Notes: a model not told the origin generated them from the sequence alone. Numbered from the stretch's first letter, positions 19,742-29,453 are shown. The stretch is DNA of 64,000 nucleotides from Vibrio marinisediminis (GCF_014050145.1 NZ_JACFYF010000003.1:62001-126000), one strand, 5' to 3'. Numbers and translations: made by a program.

Positions 19742-20179
19742 TTAGCCTTGGGGTTTGAGCACCAACACACTTATTGGTGCGGCTTGAACGACTTTGCTGG
19801 TGACAGAACCAAGTAACGCTTTATCGATTTTTGAACGTCTGTGGCTTGGCATGATAATTAAATCTGCCGAGAGTTTTTCTGCGTAATTCAAAATGGTTTT
19901 ATAGGCTTTACCTTCAGCAATATGGACCTTGTAAACCACATCATCACTGATATGTTGTTTAGCAAACTGCTGAAGTTGTTTTTCCACGTCGAGCTTCATT
20001 TTTCGTGCAGCGTCTTTAGGAAAATAACTGGCGACCATCGACATATGCATACCGGGCAGTACATTGAGTAAATGTAATTCGGCATTAGATTGTTTCGCGT
20101 GCCAAACTGCAAGTTCAACTGCACGATCAGAGAAGCCGTTTTCATTTAAGTCTACTGGAACAAGAATTTTTTTATACAT
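19742..20179 (-). CDS. Universal stress protein family (UspA-like), TRAP-linked
   Basis: A 145-residue single-domain Usp: I-L-V-P-V-D at the N-terminus and S-V-L-V-L at the end. The nucleotide motif usually written G-x2-G-x9-G-S/T reads here P-S-H-R-R-S-K-I-D-K-A-L-L-G-S-V-T (about 111-127); the first glycines are missing while the final L-G-S is kept, so ATP binding is uncertain. It begins 41 bases after the TRAP permease stop on the same strand and ends at the operon terminator, so it should be co-transcribed. A comparable link is known in Halomonas (TeaD with TeaABC), where the Usp tunes transporter activity. ATG at 20179 is preferred over a GTG one codon upstream. Confidence 0.88.
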   Translation of the reverse strand: MYKKILVPVDLNENGFSDRAVELAVWHAKQSNAELHLLNVLPGMHMSMVASYFPKDAARKMKLDVEKQLQQFAKQHISDDVVYKVHIAEGKAYKTILNYAEKLSADLIIMPSHRRSKIDKALLGSVTSKVVQAAPISVLVLKPQG

Positions 20180-20220
20180 CACTTTTCTCTATTCAATCTC
20201 AATATTTGAGGACCTTTCTG

Positions 20221-22800
20221 CTATGCGTTCAGCGATTCCCGATGAACACGGCGTTTTTGGTTTGCAGCCATTAAAATGACTAGCAATAGGCATGGAACGA
20301 AAATCCATTCTTTCATTGGTCTATCTGCATCTTGAACTACCCAATTGATTTGCCAATCAAAATCAATACCAGATGCTTCGGCTGGGCTGCCAAATTCGAC
20401 CATATCAACAATCATTCGACCGGCATCTTCGTTCAACATTAACCCCATAGAGCTGATACGCTCTTCGGCTGTCATCGCCTCATCTTCAAAGGGTAAACGA
20501 ACGGTTTTTTCTACCATATCGCCTTCCAATGTCTCTCCTGAAACACGCAGTTCCAAGGCTTGACCGACATGAAGGGTTTCTACGATCTGGGCAATGTCTG
20601 TACCTGGCGATAACACTTTAGCCGGATAGACCATATCCCACCAAAACCCTGGGCGGAAAAATGAGAAGGTCAGCACTAATAGTAAAATCGTTTCCCACCA
20701 CTTATTTCGAGTAAACCACCAGCCTTGAGTAGCTGCAGAGAAGAGCAACATTGCAATAATCGATGATATGACGGTCAGCATTAAGTGCCACCAAGAATCG
20801 ATGCCCATCATCAAAAGCTGAGTATTAAAGATAAACATAAACGGCAATATTGCGGTTCGGATATCGTAGGTGAAACCTTGTATACCGGTGCGGATCGGGT
20901 CGGATTTAGCAATGGCGGCTGCGGCAAATGCCGCCAAACCGACCGGAGGTGTGTCGTCGGCTAAAATACCAAAATAGAACACAAATAAGTGCACGGCGAT
21001 CAGTGGAATGATCAAACCATGTTGAGCACCGAGTGTTACGATCACCGGAGCCATCAGTGTTGATACCACGATGTAGTTGGCTGTAGTCGGAAGACCCATG
21101 CCAAGGATTAGGCTGATTAACGCAGTAAACATCAGCATTAAGATGACGTTACCACCAGAGATAAACTCAACAAACTCGGTCATTACCAAGCCAATACCAG
21201 TGAGCGTGACGACTCCAACTACGGTACCGGCTGCCGCCGTCGCGACCCCAATCCCGATCATATTGCGCGCACCCGTCACTAGACTCTCTGCAAGGTCAAT
21301 AAAGCCTTGTTTGGTCTGCTCAGTGACGTCACCTGATTTGGAGATTAGTGCTAGTAATGGACGTTGGGTGATCAAAATAAAGATCATAAACACCGTTGCC
21401 CAAAAAGCAGAAAGACCTGGGGAGAAGCGTTCGACGGTCAAACACCAAACCAACACGACGATCGGCAGCAAATAATGCAGACCAGACTTGATGGTTGGAC
21501 CGGGATCGGGCACTTCGGTGAGTTCGGCATCGATTTCAATATTGCCTTCATTTACGTATCTAGCCGATACGCTCAGTAGACCAAGGTAGGCAATGAATAG
21601 TGCCACCGTCACTATGGATGTTGCTGCGGAACCAAACACATCTTTTGTCCAACCAATACCGTAATAGACCACAGCACTCGTGACCACCAAGCCCAAAATA
21701 GTGCCGGTAAATGACAAGAGATTTTGCAGCAAAGTTGGATTGTGGCGACGTGGTAGCCCGGTCATGCCGGCTTTACATGCTTCCAAGTGGACAATATAGA
21801 TGAGGGCGATATAAGAGATCAGTGCGGGTAACAGTGCCGCTTTGATCACTTCAACATAGGAAATACCCACATATTCAACCATTAAGAATGCCGCAGCACC
21901 CATGATTGGTGGCGTTAACTGACCATTGGTTGATGCCGCAACTTCGACTGCGCCAGCTTTTGTGCCGGGGAAACCGACACGTTTCATTAATGGGATGGTA
22001 AAAGTACCGGTGGTGACGACATTGGCAATTGATGAGCCCGAAACCAAGCCCGATAGACCGGAAGCAACAACGGCGGCTTTGGCCGGACCGCCCTTCATAT
22101 GACCAAGCATCGAAAAAGCGACTTTAATGAAATAAGCTCCTGCTCCCGCACGTTCGAGCATTGCGCCAAATAGCACGAATAAAAATACGAATGAGGTTGA
22201 GACACCAAGAGCAACACCGAATACCCCTTCGGTGGTTAACCATAGGTGTGACATTGCTTTATTCAAGCTAGCCCCTTTATGCGCGATTACATCTGGCATG
22301 TGAGGTCCAGCAAAGGTATAGAGCAAAAAGACTGCGGCGACGACCATCAGAGGAGGTCCAAGTGCGCGGCGCGTCGCTTCTAATAGCAGCAGCATACCGA
22401 TAACCGATATAACGATATCAGGTTGAGTAGGCGCGCCAGAGCGATCGGCGAGTGAAGTATAGAAAATATAGATGTAAGCGGCGGCAAAGCTACCCGCTAA
22501 AGCGAGAATCCAATCAAATAATGGAATTCTATCGCGAGGTGAACTCTTGAGTGCTGGGTAGGCGGTGAATGCTAAAAACACCGCAAACATTAAGTGAATA
22601 GAACGCGCTTCTGTGTCGTTGAGTATGCCGAAATTAAAAATGAACGGTAATGGAGAGGCATACCAAAGTTGGAATAGAGACCAACATAGTGGAACAAACC
22701 ATAAAATATTTCCCGAAATTCCTTTCGGTGAGCGTGCCCCAGTATCTGCTTGGGCTACCATGTCCTGCACATCTTTCGATGGTGTAGTAGTCTGCGTCAT
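20221..22800 (-). CDS. TRAP transporter fused permease (small plus large subunits)
   Basis: An 859-residue polytopic protein. The first quarter is the 4-span small-permease part, then the large DctM-like part of about 12-13 spans with the conserved G-L-V-S-G-S-S-I-A-N-V and G-L-P-T-T-A-N-Y-I-V loops. A hydrophilic C-terminal extension of about 150 residues (around 690-840) holds a DUF3394-like soluble region before a last span. It forms a secondary, sodium- or proton-driven carboxylate or amino-acid transporter with the TAXI binding protein encoded upstream. Substrate is unknown. AAGGA site at 22811-22815 fits the ATG. Confidence 0.93.
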   Translation of the reverse strand: MTQTTTPSKDVQDMVAQADTGARSPKGISGNILWFVPLCWSLFQLWYASPLPFIFNFGILNDTEARSIHLMFAVFLAFTAYPALKSSPRDRIPLFDWILALAGSFAAAYIYIFYTSLADRSGAPTQPDIVISVIGMLLLLEATRRALGPPLMVVAAVFLLYTFAGPHMPDVIAHKGASLNKAMSHLWLTTEGVFGVALGVSTSFVFLFVLFGAMLERAGAGAYFIKVAFSMLGHMKGGPAKAAVVASGLSGLVSGSSIANVVTTGTFTIPLMKRVGFPGTKAGAVEVAASTNGQLTPPIMGAAAFLMVEYVGISYVEVIKAALLPALISYIALIYIVHLEACKAGMTGLPRRHNPTLLQNLLSFTGTILGLVVTSAVVYYGIGWTKDVFGSAATSIVTVALFIAYLGLLSVSARYVNEGNIEIDAELTEVPDPGPTIKSGLHYLLPIVVLVWCLTVERFSPGLSAFWATVFMIFILITQRPLLALISKSGDVTEQTKQGFIDLAESLVTGARNMIGIGVATAAAGTVVGVVTLTGIGLVMTEFVEFISGGNVILMLMFTALISLILGMGLPTTANYIVVSTLMAPVIVTLGAQHGLIIPLIAVHLFVFYFGILADDTPPVGLAAFAAAAIAKSDPIRTGIQGFTYDIRTAILPFMFIFNTQLLMMGIDSWWHLMLTVISSIIAMLLFSAATQGWWFTRNKWWETILLLVLTFSFFRPGFWWDMVYPAKVLSPGTDIAQIVETLHVGQALELRVSGETLEGDMVEKTVRLPFEDEAMTAEERISSMGLMLNEDAGRMIVDMVEFGSPAEASGIDFDWQINWVVQDADRPMKEWIFVPCLLLVILMAANQKRRVHRESLNA

Positions 22801-22963
22801 GGAGGTTATCCTTGTTATATACGGTTCGTTATTATTTTTTATTGAACCTTGCGCTTATATCAGTGTAGTGAGTAAGCCGAATAAGCGTCAGAAAAATTGG
22901 GTATGAAAGAGTGGGATTTCAGTATTGAAACCCAAATAGAATTAGTTTTAGACGAAGAGAGTG

Positions 22964-22988
22964 AGCAAGGAGGGCATGCCTCCTTGCT
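22964..22988 (-). terminator. Intra-operon hairpin between the TAXI gene and TRAP permease
   Basis: A 10-bp stem AGCAAGGAGG/CCTCCTTGCT with a 5-base loop, starting 9 bases after the TAXI stop. No T-run follows in the direction of transcription. Such a hairpin can protect the binding-protein mRNA from 3' decay and reduce read-through to the permease, which fits the excess of binding protein usual in TRAP systems. Confidence 0.6.
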
Positions 22989-22996
22989 GTTATCAG

Positions 22997-23965
22997 TTAT
23001 TTAAGAAGACCGATTTCTTTGTAGTATTTCTCTGCACCTGGGTGTAGAGGAATAGAAAGACCGGCTTGAACCATGTCTTCTTTTTTAAGGTTTGCGAACG
23101 CAGGGTGTAGACGTTTAAAGGTATCAAAGTTTTCAAATACCGCTTTAGCTACATTGTAAGCAATCTCATCAGAAACGTTTGTCGTCGTTACCATTGTTGC
23201 GGCAACACCAAAGCTGTTTACATCTTTGTCTGTGCCACGGTACATGCCAGCTGGAACTGTACTGAATGCGTAGTACGGGTTGTCTGATACAATCTTGTCG
23301 ATTGCTTCACCCGTTGCAGGGATCAGTTTTGCATCACAAGATGTTGTCGCTTCTTTGATTGAACCATTTGGGTGACCAACAACATAAACAAATGCGTCGA
23401 TTTTGTTATCACATAATGCTTGTGAACGTTCTGAACCTTTAAGCTCAGACGCTAGCTTGAAGCTGTCATTTGTCCAGCCCATTGCATCCATTACAACACC
23501 CATTGTCGCTCGGTCACCTGAACCCGGGTTACCGATATTAACGCGCTTACCAGCTAGGTCTGCGACATTTTCGATACCTGAATCAGTACGTGCGATGATG
23601 TTGAAAGGTTCTGTATGTAGTGAGAATACAGCGCGCAGTTCTTTGTATGGACCTTGATCAGCAAACTTACTGGTGCCGTTGTAGCCATGGTATTGCCAGT
23701 CTGACTGAACGATACCAAAGTCCAACTCGCCAGCACGCATTGTGTTAACGTTGTAGATTGACCCGCCTGTAGACTCTACAGAACAACGGATGTTGTGATC
23801 TTTACGTCCTTTGTTAACAAGCTTACAAATCGCACCACCAGTCGGATAGTAGACACCAGTAACAGAACCTGTACCGATAGTAATGAATTCTTGTGCGTTG
23901 ACCGCACCTGCACCCATAACAGCTGCGGCGATAGCACCAGCTTGGATAAGTTTGTTAAATGCCAT
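22997..23965 (-). CDS. TAXI family TRAP transporter solute-binding protein
   Basis: A 322-residue periplasmic binding protein. The signal peptide runs to about residue 24 (cleavage around V-N-A/Q-E). The mature N-terminus has the TAXI signature I-T-I-G-T-G-S-V-T-G-V-Y-Y-P-T-G-G, followed by V-E-S-T-G-G-S-I-Y-N, D-F-G-I-V-Q-S-D, and I-G-N-P-G-S-G-D-R. It captures a substrate, probably glutamate-like or another carboxylate, for the fused permease. It is the first gene of the unit; a perfect CRP site lies about 270 bases before its start. Confidence 0.95.
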   Translation of the reverse strand: MAFNKLIQAGAIAAAVMGAGAVNAQEFITIGTGSVTGVYYPTGGAICKLVNKGRKDHNIRCSVESTGGSIYNVNTMRAGELDFGIVQSDWQYHGYNGTSKFADQGPYKELRAVFSLHTEPFNIIARTDSGIENVADLAGKRVNIGNPGSGDRATMGVVMDAMGWTNDSFKLASELKGSERSQALCDNKIDAFVYVVGHPNGSIKEATTSCDAKLIPATGEAIDKIVSDNPYYAFSTVPAGMYRGTDKDVNSFGVAATMVTTTNVSDEIAYNVAKAVFENFDTFKRLHPAFANLKKEDMVQAGLSIPLHPGAEKYYKEIGLLK

Positions 23966-24235
23966 GAATGTTCCTTCCTTTATTCATTATTAGTCCTTCA
24001 GCAAGTTTAGCTGCTAAAAGAGTTTCCTATCTTGGAAACGGCATCTTTTTCAATCCGTTTGATGAAAAAGTTGCTGAATAATACCAAAAAAACCAAAGAT
24101 AATTACATAATTGTTAAAGTTTTTAGCAAAAGCAACTAGTTATTAAAATGGTGTTTTATTCTATTCGATTGGGGAAATGTCTTTTTTCTCAAGTAGTTAT
24201 GATATTTGAGATCTTGGTAGGGGTTTTGGTTAAGT

Positions 24236-24251
24236 TGTGAAACAAATCACA
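24236..24251. promoter_or_regulatory. Perfect CRP (cAMP receptor protein) site
   Basis: The 16-bp core TGTGAAACAAATCACA is an exact TGTGA-N6-TCACA. It sits in the argR-TAXI gap, partly inside the argR terminator stem. Both flanking genes run on the minus strand, so it can only act on the downstream TAXI-TRAP-usp unit. If -10 is TATCAT at 24199-24204, the site centre is near -51; a class I position with another start is also possible. Site call by sequence; regulation inferred. Confidence 0.65.
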
Positions 24252-24270
24252 CCTAAAACTAGGTGTGATT
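24237..24270 (-). terminator. argR: argR terminator
   Basis: On the minus strand an 11-bp stem (AATCACACCTA/TAGGTGTGATT) with a 4-base loop is followed by TTGTTTC. The stem's second arm is shared with the CRP site. Confidence 0.75.
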
Positions 24271-24298
24271 GGTGAGATATGCTGTTTTGCTTGGATTT

Positions 24299-24769
24299 TT
24301 AACCGGCGTAATCAAACAATTCACAGACAGAATTGAATAGTTGCTCGGTCGTAATCGTGAGAGTAGGGGTAATGAAAATTGTGTCATCACCTGCGACTAC
24401 ACCTAAAATACCTTCTGATTTTCCTAGAGAGTCAAGTAATCGGGCGATTAACTGAGCCGCGCCAGGTCCGGTGTGGATCACCACCAACGCCGCGTTATAG
24501 TCAATATCAAGCACAAGTTCACGCAGTGAACTAGAAACTGTAGGAACGCCCAACTCTGCTGGTAAACAATAGACCATTTCCATTTTGGCATTGCGAGTTC
24601 TCACCGCACCAAATTTCGTCAACATACGTGAGACTTTGGATTGGTTGATATTCTCATACCCTTCATTTTTTAGTGCTTCAACGATGTCGCCTTGTGAACC
24701 AAAACGCTCTTCTTTTAATAGGGATTTAAAAGCGCGTACGAGGTTATCTTGTTTTTCTGTATGACGCAT
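24299..24769 (-). CDS. argR: Arginine repressor ArgR
   Basis: A 156-residue arginine-responsive regulator. The N-terminal winged helix (about 1-70) includes S-Q-G-D-I-V-E-A-L and N-Q-S-K-V-S-R-M-L. The C-terminal oligomerisation and arginine-binding domain has [12 protein letters not shown] and G-D-D-T-I-F-I. It represses arginine synthesis genes, probably including argF at 41379, which has an ARG-box-like site. It is divergent from mdh across a 330-bp gap, the same arrangement as in E. coli. Confidence 0.97.
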   Translation of the reverse strand: MRHTEKQDNLVRAFKSLLKEERFGSQGDIVEALKNEGYENINQSKVSRMLTKFGAVRTRNAKMEMVYCLPAELGVPTVSSSLRELVLDIDYNAALVVIHTGPGAAQLIARLLDSLGKSEGILGVVAGDDTIFITPTLTITTEQLFNSVCELFDYAG

Positions 24770-24912
24770 AGTTCTCTTTCAACTCGTAACTGAGATAAGT
24801 GCATAGTCTCGCATAGCCATGCACTTTGTGCCAGTTTGTGGCAAAAATTATCTTCATAATGTGAGCAAAGAATTGGCACTCTTTGTTGACACTTTTCGTA
24901 CTTAAAAGCTTG

Positions 24913-24940
24913 TTGGAAAAAGGATTTCTCATGCTATGAT
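24913..24940 (+). promoter_or_regulatory. mdh: Candidate mdh promoter (extended -10)
   Basis: TTGGAA at 24913-24918, 16 bases, then TGCTATGAT (extended -10, TATGAT at 24935-24940). Transcription would start near 24947, giving a long leader before the ATG at 25100. Confidence 0.5.
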
Positions 24941-24955
24941 TCGCCGCTTTGTAGC

Positions 24956-25020
24956 ACGTTAAAAGTGAATTGCGTAGCGTCGCAAAGATGACGTTAAATA
25001 ATTGTAATTCTACGTTAAAT
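24956..25020 (+). repeat. Three ACGTTAAA copies in the mdh leader (ArcA-like half-sites?)
   Basis: ACGTTAAAA at 24956, ACGTTAAAT at 24991 and again at 25012. The last two are 21 bp apart, two helical turns. GTTAA repeats are the half-site of ArcA boxes, and mdh is ArcA-repressed in E. coli; the spacing here is near 2 x 11, not the standard 11. Suggestive only. Confidence 0.35.
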
Positions 25021-25099
25021 GCTATAGCGTATTTAACCAACGTGTTTACAAATTACTCTACCAAAATATAGAAGAGACTACCTCTCAAGGAGAACTACG

Positions 25100-26035
25100 A
25101 TGAAAGTAGCCGTAATTGGTGCCGCTGGAGGCATCGGACAAGCCCTAGCCCTATTGCTTAAGAACCGCCTTCCTGCTGGCTCAGACTTAGCGCTTTATGA
25201 CATAGCTCCTGTTACTCCAGGCGTTGCCGCTGATCTTAGCCATATACCAACACCTGTTTCGATTAAAGGTTATGCGGGAGAAGATCCAACACCAGCACTA
25301 GAAGGTGCGGATGTTGTCTTGATTTCTGCTGGTGTCGCGCGTAAGCCAGGTATGGATCGTGCGGATCTTTTTAATGTCAATGCTGGCATCGTTAAGGCTT
25401 TGGCGGAAAAAATTGCGGTGGTATGTCCAAAAGCATGTATTGGTATCATTACTAACCCAGTAAATACGACAGTGCCAATTGCTGCTGAAGTATTGAAAAA
25501 AGCGGGTGTGTACGACAAGCGTAAACTATTTGGTGTTACAACACTGGATGTGATTCGTTCTGAAACGTTTGTAGCGGATCTTAAGGATAAAGATCCAGGT
25601 GACATTCGTGTACCAGTTATTGGTGGTCACTCTGGTGTGACTATTTTGCCGCTTCTTTCTCAGGTTGAAGGTGTTGAGTTCAGCGATGAGGAAGTTGACG
25701 CATTAACTAAGCGTATTCAAAACGCGGGTACTGAAGTCGTAGAAGCAAAAGCGGGCGGTGGTTCTGCAACACTTTCTATGGGTCAAGCCGCGTGCCGTTT
25801 TGGTCTCTCTTTAGTGAAAGCCCTACAAGGTGAGGAAAATGTCGTTGAGTGTGCTTATGTAGAAGGTGCTGGTGAGCATACTTCATTCTTTGCTCAACCA
25901 ATCAAACTTGGTAAAGATGGTGTGGAAGAAGTACTAAGCTATGGTGAACTAAGTGCTTATGAAAAAGCAGCATTAGATGGCATGCTAGAAACACTAAGTG
26001 GTGATATTCAAGTCGGTGTCGACTTCGTTAAATAA
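25100..26035 (+). CDS. mdh: Malate dehydrogenase (NAD-dependent)
   Basis: A 311-residue gammaproteobacterial MDH, same length as E. coli. The NAD-binding motif G-A-A-G-G-I-G-Q is at 7-14; substrate arginines are in the R-K-P-G-M-D-R loop (about 81-87) and the catalytic His in V-I-G-G-H-S-G near residue 177. It interconverts malate and oxaloacetate in the TCA cycle. The CTCAAGGAG site before ATG at 25100 is strong. It ends at a pair of terminators and faces ispB. Confidence 0.98.
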   Translation: MKVAVIGAAGGIGQALALLLKNRLPAGSDLALYDIAPVTPGVAADLSHIPTPVSIKGYAGEDPTPALEGADVVLISAGVARKPGMDRADLFNVNAGIVKALAEKIAVVCPKACIGIITNPVNTTVPIAAEVLKKAGVYDKRKLFGVTTLDVIRSETFVADLKDKDPGDIRVPVIGGHSGVTILPLLSQVEGVEFSDEEVDALTKRIQNAGTEVVEAKAGGGSATLSMGQAACRFGLSLVKALQGEENVVECAYVEGAGEHTSFFAQPIKLGKDGVEEVLSYGELSAYEKAALDGMLETLSGDIQVGVDFVK

Positions 26036-26054
26036 TCGACCTCTTAATATAAAG

Positions 26055-26087
26055 AAAAAAGCCGACTGTTATTCAGTCGGCTTTTTT
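26055..26087 (+). terminator. mdh terminator
   Basis: Stem AAAAAAGCCGACTG/CAGTCGGCTTTTTT with loop TTATT; A-run before and T-run after, so it works in both directions. Confidence 0.9.
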
Positions 26088-26094
26088 GACAACC

Positions 26095-26125
26095 AAAAAA
26101 GGCAAGCTGAGTGGCTTGCCTTTTT
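26095..26125 (-). terminator. ispB terminator (second convergent hairpin)
   Basis: Stem AAAAAGGCAAGC/GCTTGCCTTTTT with a 6-base loop. It lies nearer ispB and gives a T-run on the minus strand, so probably terminates ispB while the neighbouring hairpin terminates mdh. Confidence 0.8.
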
Positions 26126-26157
26126 AATGCAATCAATTTAGTTGGTTTGACCGCGAC

Positions 26158-27129
26158 TTATTTACTGCGATGAACAGATAGGTGAGCAAGGGTGATGAGC
26201 GCTTGCTTATACTCTGATTCAGCAAGTACCGATAATTCAGCAATGGCTTTGTCTGCTTCGTCAATCGCTTTAGCGCGAGTGTATTCCAAAGATCCTGCTT
26301 GATCCATTGCCGATAGAATGTCATCTAAACGATCCATGCCGTTAGACTGCTCGATCGCTTCACGGATCATTGCTGCTTGTTCTGCAGTACCATTTTGCAT
26401 CGCATGAAGTAAAGGTAGAGTCGGTTTGCCTTCTGCGAGGTCATCACCAACGTTTTTACCCATCTCTTCACCATCGGCGGTGTAGTCCATCACATCATCG
26501 ATCAGTTGGAATGCGGTACCTAAGTACTTGCCGTAGTTTTGCAGTGCGATCTCTACTTCAGATGGAGCGTCAGTCAAGATTGCTCCGATCTGGGTTGCCG
26601 CTTCAAATAGACGTGCGGTTTTTGAGTAGATAACTTGCATATAGCTTTCTTCAGTCGTATCCGGGTCATTACAGTTCATTAACTGTAAAACTTCCCCTTC
26701 AGCGATGATATTTACAGCATCACTCATGAGCTTGAGAATTTTCATCGAACCGAGCTCGGTCATCATTTGGAATGAACGAGTGTAAATGAAGTCTCCAACC
26801 AATACGCTAGCAGCATTACCGAATGCAGCATTGGCTGTTGCTTTACCACGACGCATATCGGACTCATCGACCACATCATCGTGCAACAAGGTTGCTGTGT
26901 GGATGAACTCAATAAAGGCTGCCGCCGTTGTGTGTGCACTTCCTTGATAACCAAGCGCACGGGCTGACAATATCGCTAAAAGCGGACGTAGACGTTTACC
27001 GCCGCCACTGACGATATAAAAACCAAGTTGATTGATTAGAGATACATCAGAGTTGAGCTGGGCTTGAATAGTTTCGTTCACTTTTGCCATGTCGTCGGCA
27101 GTAAGCGCTTGGATAGCTTTAAAATCCAT
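26158..27129 (-). CDS. ispB: Octaprenyl diphosphate synthase
   Basis: A 323-residue trans-polyprenyl synthase. The two Asp-rich motifs are L-L-H-D-D-V-V-D-E (about 82-90) and L-I-D-D-V-M-D-Y (about 209-216), and G-G-K-R-L-R-P is near residue 43. It makes the C40 side chain of ubiquinone and menaquinone. It is divergent from rplU as in E. coli. Start ATG at 27129 is standard. Confidence 0.97.
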   Translation of the reverse strand: MDFKAIQALTADDMAKVNETIQAQLNSDVSLINQLGFYIVSGGGKRLRPLLAILSARALGYQGSAHTTAAAFIEFIHTATLLHDDVVDESDMRRGKATANAAFGNAASVLVGDFIYTRSFQMMTELGSMKILKLMSDAVNIIAEGEVLQLMNCNDPDTTEESYMQVIYSKTARLFEAATQIGAILTDAPSEVEIALQNYGKYLGTAFQLIDDVMDYTADGEEMGKNVGDDLAEGKPTLPLLHAMQNGTAEQAAMIREAIEQSNGMDRLDDILSAMDQAGSLEYTRAKAIDEADKAIAELSVLAESEYKQALITLAHLSVHRSK

Positions 27130-27244
27130 TGTAATTCCGGCTGAGGTTAGAACCTGTCTGGTGTCTTTATCTTCTTAATAGATGAATAATACACTAAAAA
27201 ACGTTGATAAATACATGCTTTGAGGGCATGATCTCGGCACTTTT

Positions 27245-27274
27245 AATTGGCGACTAGCTTTTCGCCAATTTTTT
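27245..27274 (+). terminator. Hairpin with T-run upstream of rplU (plus strand)
   Basis: A 9-bp stem AATTGGCGA/TCGCCAATT with an 8-base loop followed by TTTT. In the plus direction it has the form of an intrinsic terminator, though no plus-strand gene precedes it: ispB runs the other way. See findings. Confidence 0.45.
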
Positions 27275-27285
27275 CAAAATATGGC

Positions 27286-27314
27286 TTGTCATAGTGGCAT
27301 CTATTCTGTAGAAT
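27286..27314 (+). promoter_or_regulatory. rplU: rplU-rpmA promoter
   Basis: TTGTCA at 27286-27291, exactly 17 bases, then TAGAAT at 27309-27314; a near-consensus sigma-70 promoter about 75 bases before the rplU ATG. Confidence 0.8.
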
Positions 27315-27394
27315 CTGCGCCCTATTGATGATTAGTTTAGCGCACACCCTAGCTCATTATGTATGCAGGCTGTGCGGAAAAAGCGGAGTAAAAT

Positions 27395-27706
27395 ATGTAC
27401 GCTGTTTTCCAATCTGGTGGTAAACAACACCGTGTAAGCGAAGGTCAAACTCTTCGTTTAGAAAAATTAGACGTTGAAACTGGTGCAACTGTTGAATTTG
27501 ATAAAGTTCTACTAGTTGCTAACGGTGAAAACATTCACGTTGGTGCACCTCTTGTTGAGGGTGGCAAAGTTGTAGCTGAAGTTGTACAACACGGTCGTGG
27601 CGATAAAGTTAAAATCGTTAAGTTCCGTCGTCGTAAGCACTCTCGTAAGCAGCAAGGTCACCGTCAGTGGTTCACTGAAGTGAAAATCACTGCAATCAAC
27701 GCTTAA
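27395..27706 (+). CDS. rplU: 50S ribosomal protein L21
   Basis: A 103-residue ribosomal protein, with [14 protein letters not shown] at the N-terminus and the basic [16 protein letters not shown] block near 77-94 that contacts 23S rRNA. First gene of rplU-rpmA, with a strong promoter upstream and AAAGCGGAG as ribosome-binding site. rpmA follows after 21 bases. Confidence 0.99.
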   Translation: MYAVFQSGGKQHRVSEGQTLRLEKLDVETGATVEFDKVLLVANGENIHVGAPLVEGGKVVAEVVQHGRGDKVKIVKFRRRKHSRKQQGHRQWFTEVKITAINA

Positions 27707-27727
27707 TCGAATTAGGAGAGCTTAACA

Positions 27728-27988
27728 ATGGCACACAAAAAAGCTGGTGGTTCTACTCGTAACGGCCGCGATTCAGAAAGCAAACGCCTAGGTGTTAAAC
27801 GTTTCGGTGGCGAGTCTGTTCTTGCAGGTAACATCATCGTTCGTCAACGTGGTACTAAATTCCACGCTGGTAACAACGTAGGCCTTGGTAAAGACCACAC
27901 TCTTTTCGCTCTTACTGAAGGTAAAGTGAAATTTGAAGTGAAAGGTCCTAAGAACCGTAAATTCGTAAGCATCGAAGCTGCTGAGTAA
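27728..27988 (+). CDS. rpmA: 50S ribosomal protein L27
   Basis: An 86-residue protein with the standard [17 protein letters not shown]-terminus that reaches the peptidyl transferase centre; no Firmicutes-type cleavable extension. [15 protein letters not shown] follows. TTAGGAGAG precedes the ATG. It is followed by an intrinsic terminator. Confidence 0.99.
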   Translation: MAHKKAGGSTRNGRDSESKRLGVKRFGGESVLAGNIIVRQRGTKFHAGNNVGLGKDHTLFALTEGKVKFEVKGPKNRKFVSIEAAE

Positions 27989-28028
27989 TCACACTTCTAG
28001 CTTAGAATTTGGTTTCTAGCTGAATTTA

Positions 28029-28056
28029 AAAGCCCTGCCGATTCGGCGGGGTTTTT
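28029..28056 (+). terminator. rplU-rpmA terminator
   Basis: Stem CCCTGCCG/CGGCGGGG (one G-U) and the run TTTTTT behind it. Strong intrinsic terminator, so obg probably depends on its own promoter. Confidence 0.88.
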
Positions 28057-28184
28057 TATTTTTAGCAGGGGTAAATAACCAGAGGCTTTTAATTGGTCAT
28101 CAACCATTATTGAAAAAACCTCTCGTTATTTGGTCCAAAGTAGAGCGACCCAAGATCTCAGGTGATCGATCTGTATATGGGATC

Positions 28185-28193
28185 TGCTAGAAT
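28185..28193 (+). promoter_or_regulatory. Candidate obg promoter (extended -10)
   Basis: TGCTAGAAT: extended -10 with TAGAAT at 28188-28193, about 70 bases before the obg ATG. No good -35 is visible at 17 bases, as is usual with extended -10 sites. Confidence 0.45.
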
Positions 28194-28261
28194 TTATATC
28201 ATTATCAATTAGCTCAAATTAGCCTTGTAGATGATATCGCAACGCACAAAATGCGGAGTAA

Positions 28262-29437
<1,176 letters not shown>

Positions 29438-29453
29438 TCCTCAAATAGATTTG

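Larger units (their letters stand above)
23966..24298. other. Intergenic region between argR and the TAXI gene (333 bp)
   Basis: Reading in the minus direction it holds the argR terminator, a perfect CRP half-site pair, then A/T-rich DNA that probably contains the TAXI promoter, and a GGAAGGAA ribosome-binding site close to 23970. A possible -10 TATCAT lies at 24199-24204. No small gene is visible. Confidence 0.55.
24770..25099. other. Divergent argR-mdh intergenic region (330 bp)
   Basis: Contains the mdh promoter candidate and a roughly 150-base mdh leader with three ACGTTAAA copies (described separately). No credible small ORF: the only frame longer than 90 codons runs antisense through the leader and overlaps argR out of frame. 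No perfect ARG box was found. Confidence 0.5.

Noticed and set aside
24744-25040. 98-codon minus-strand frame across the argR-mdh gap
   Set aside because: Antisense to the mdh leader, overlaps argR out of frame, no ribosome-binding site and no protein-like composition.
28196-28215. GATAATGATA-like sequence before obg as a Fur box
   Set aside because: Only about half of the 19-bp consensus is present and obg is not an iron gene.
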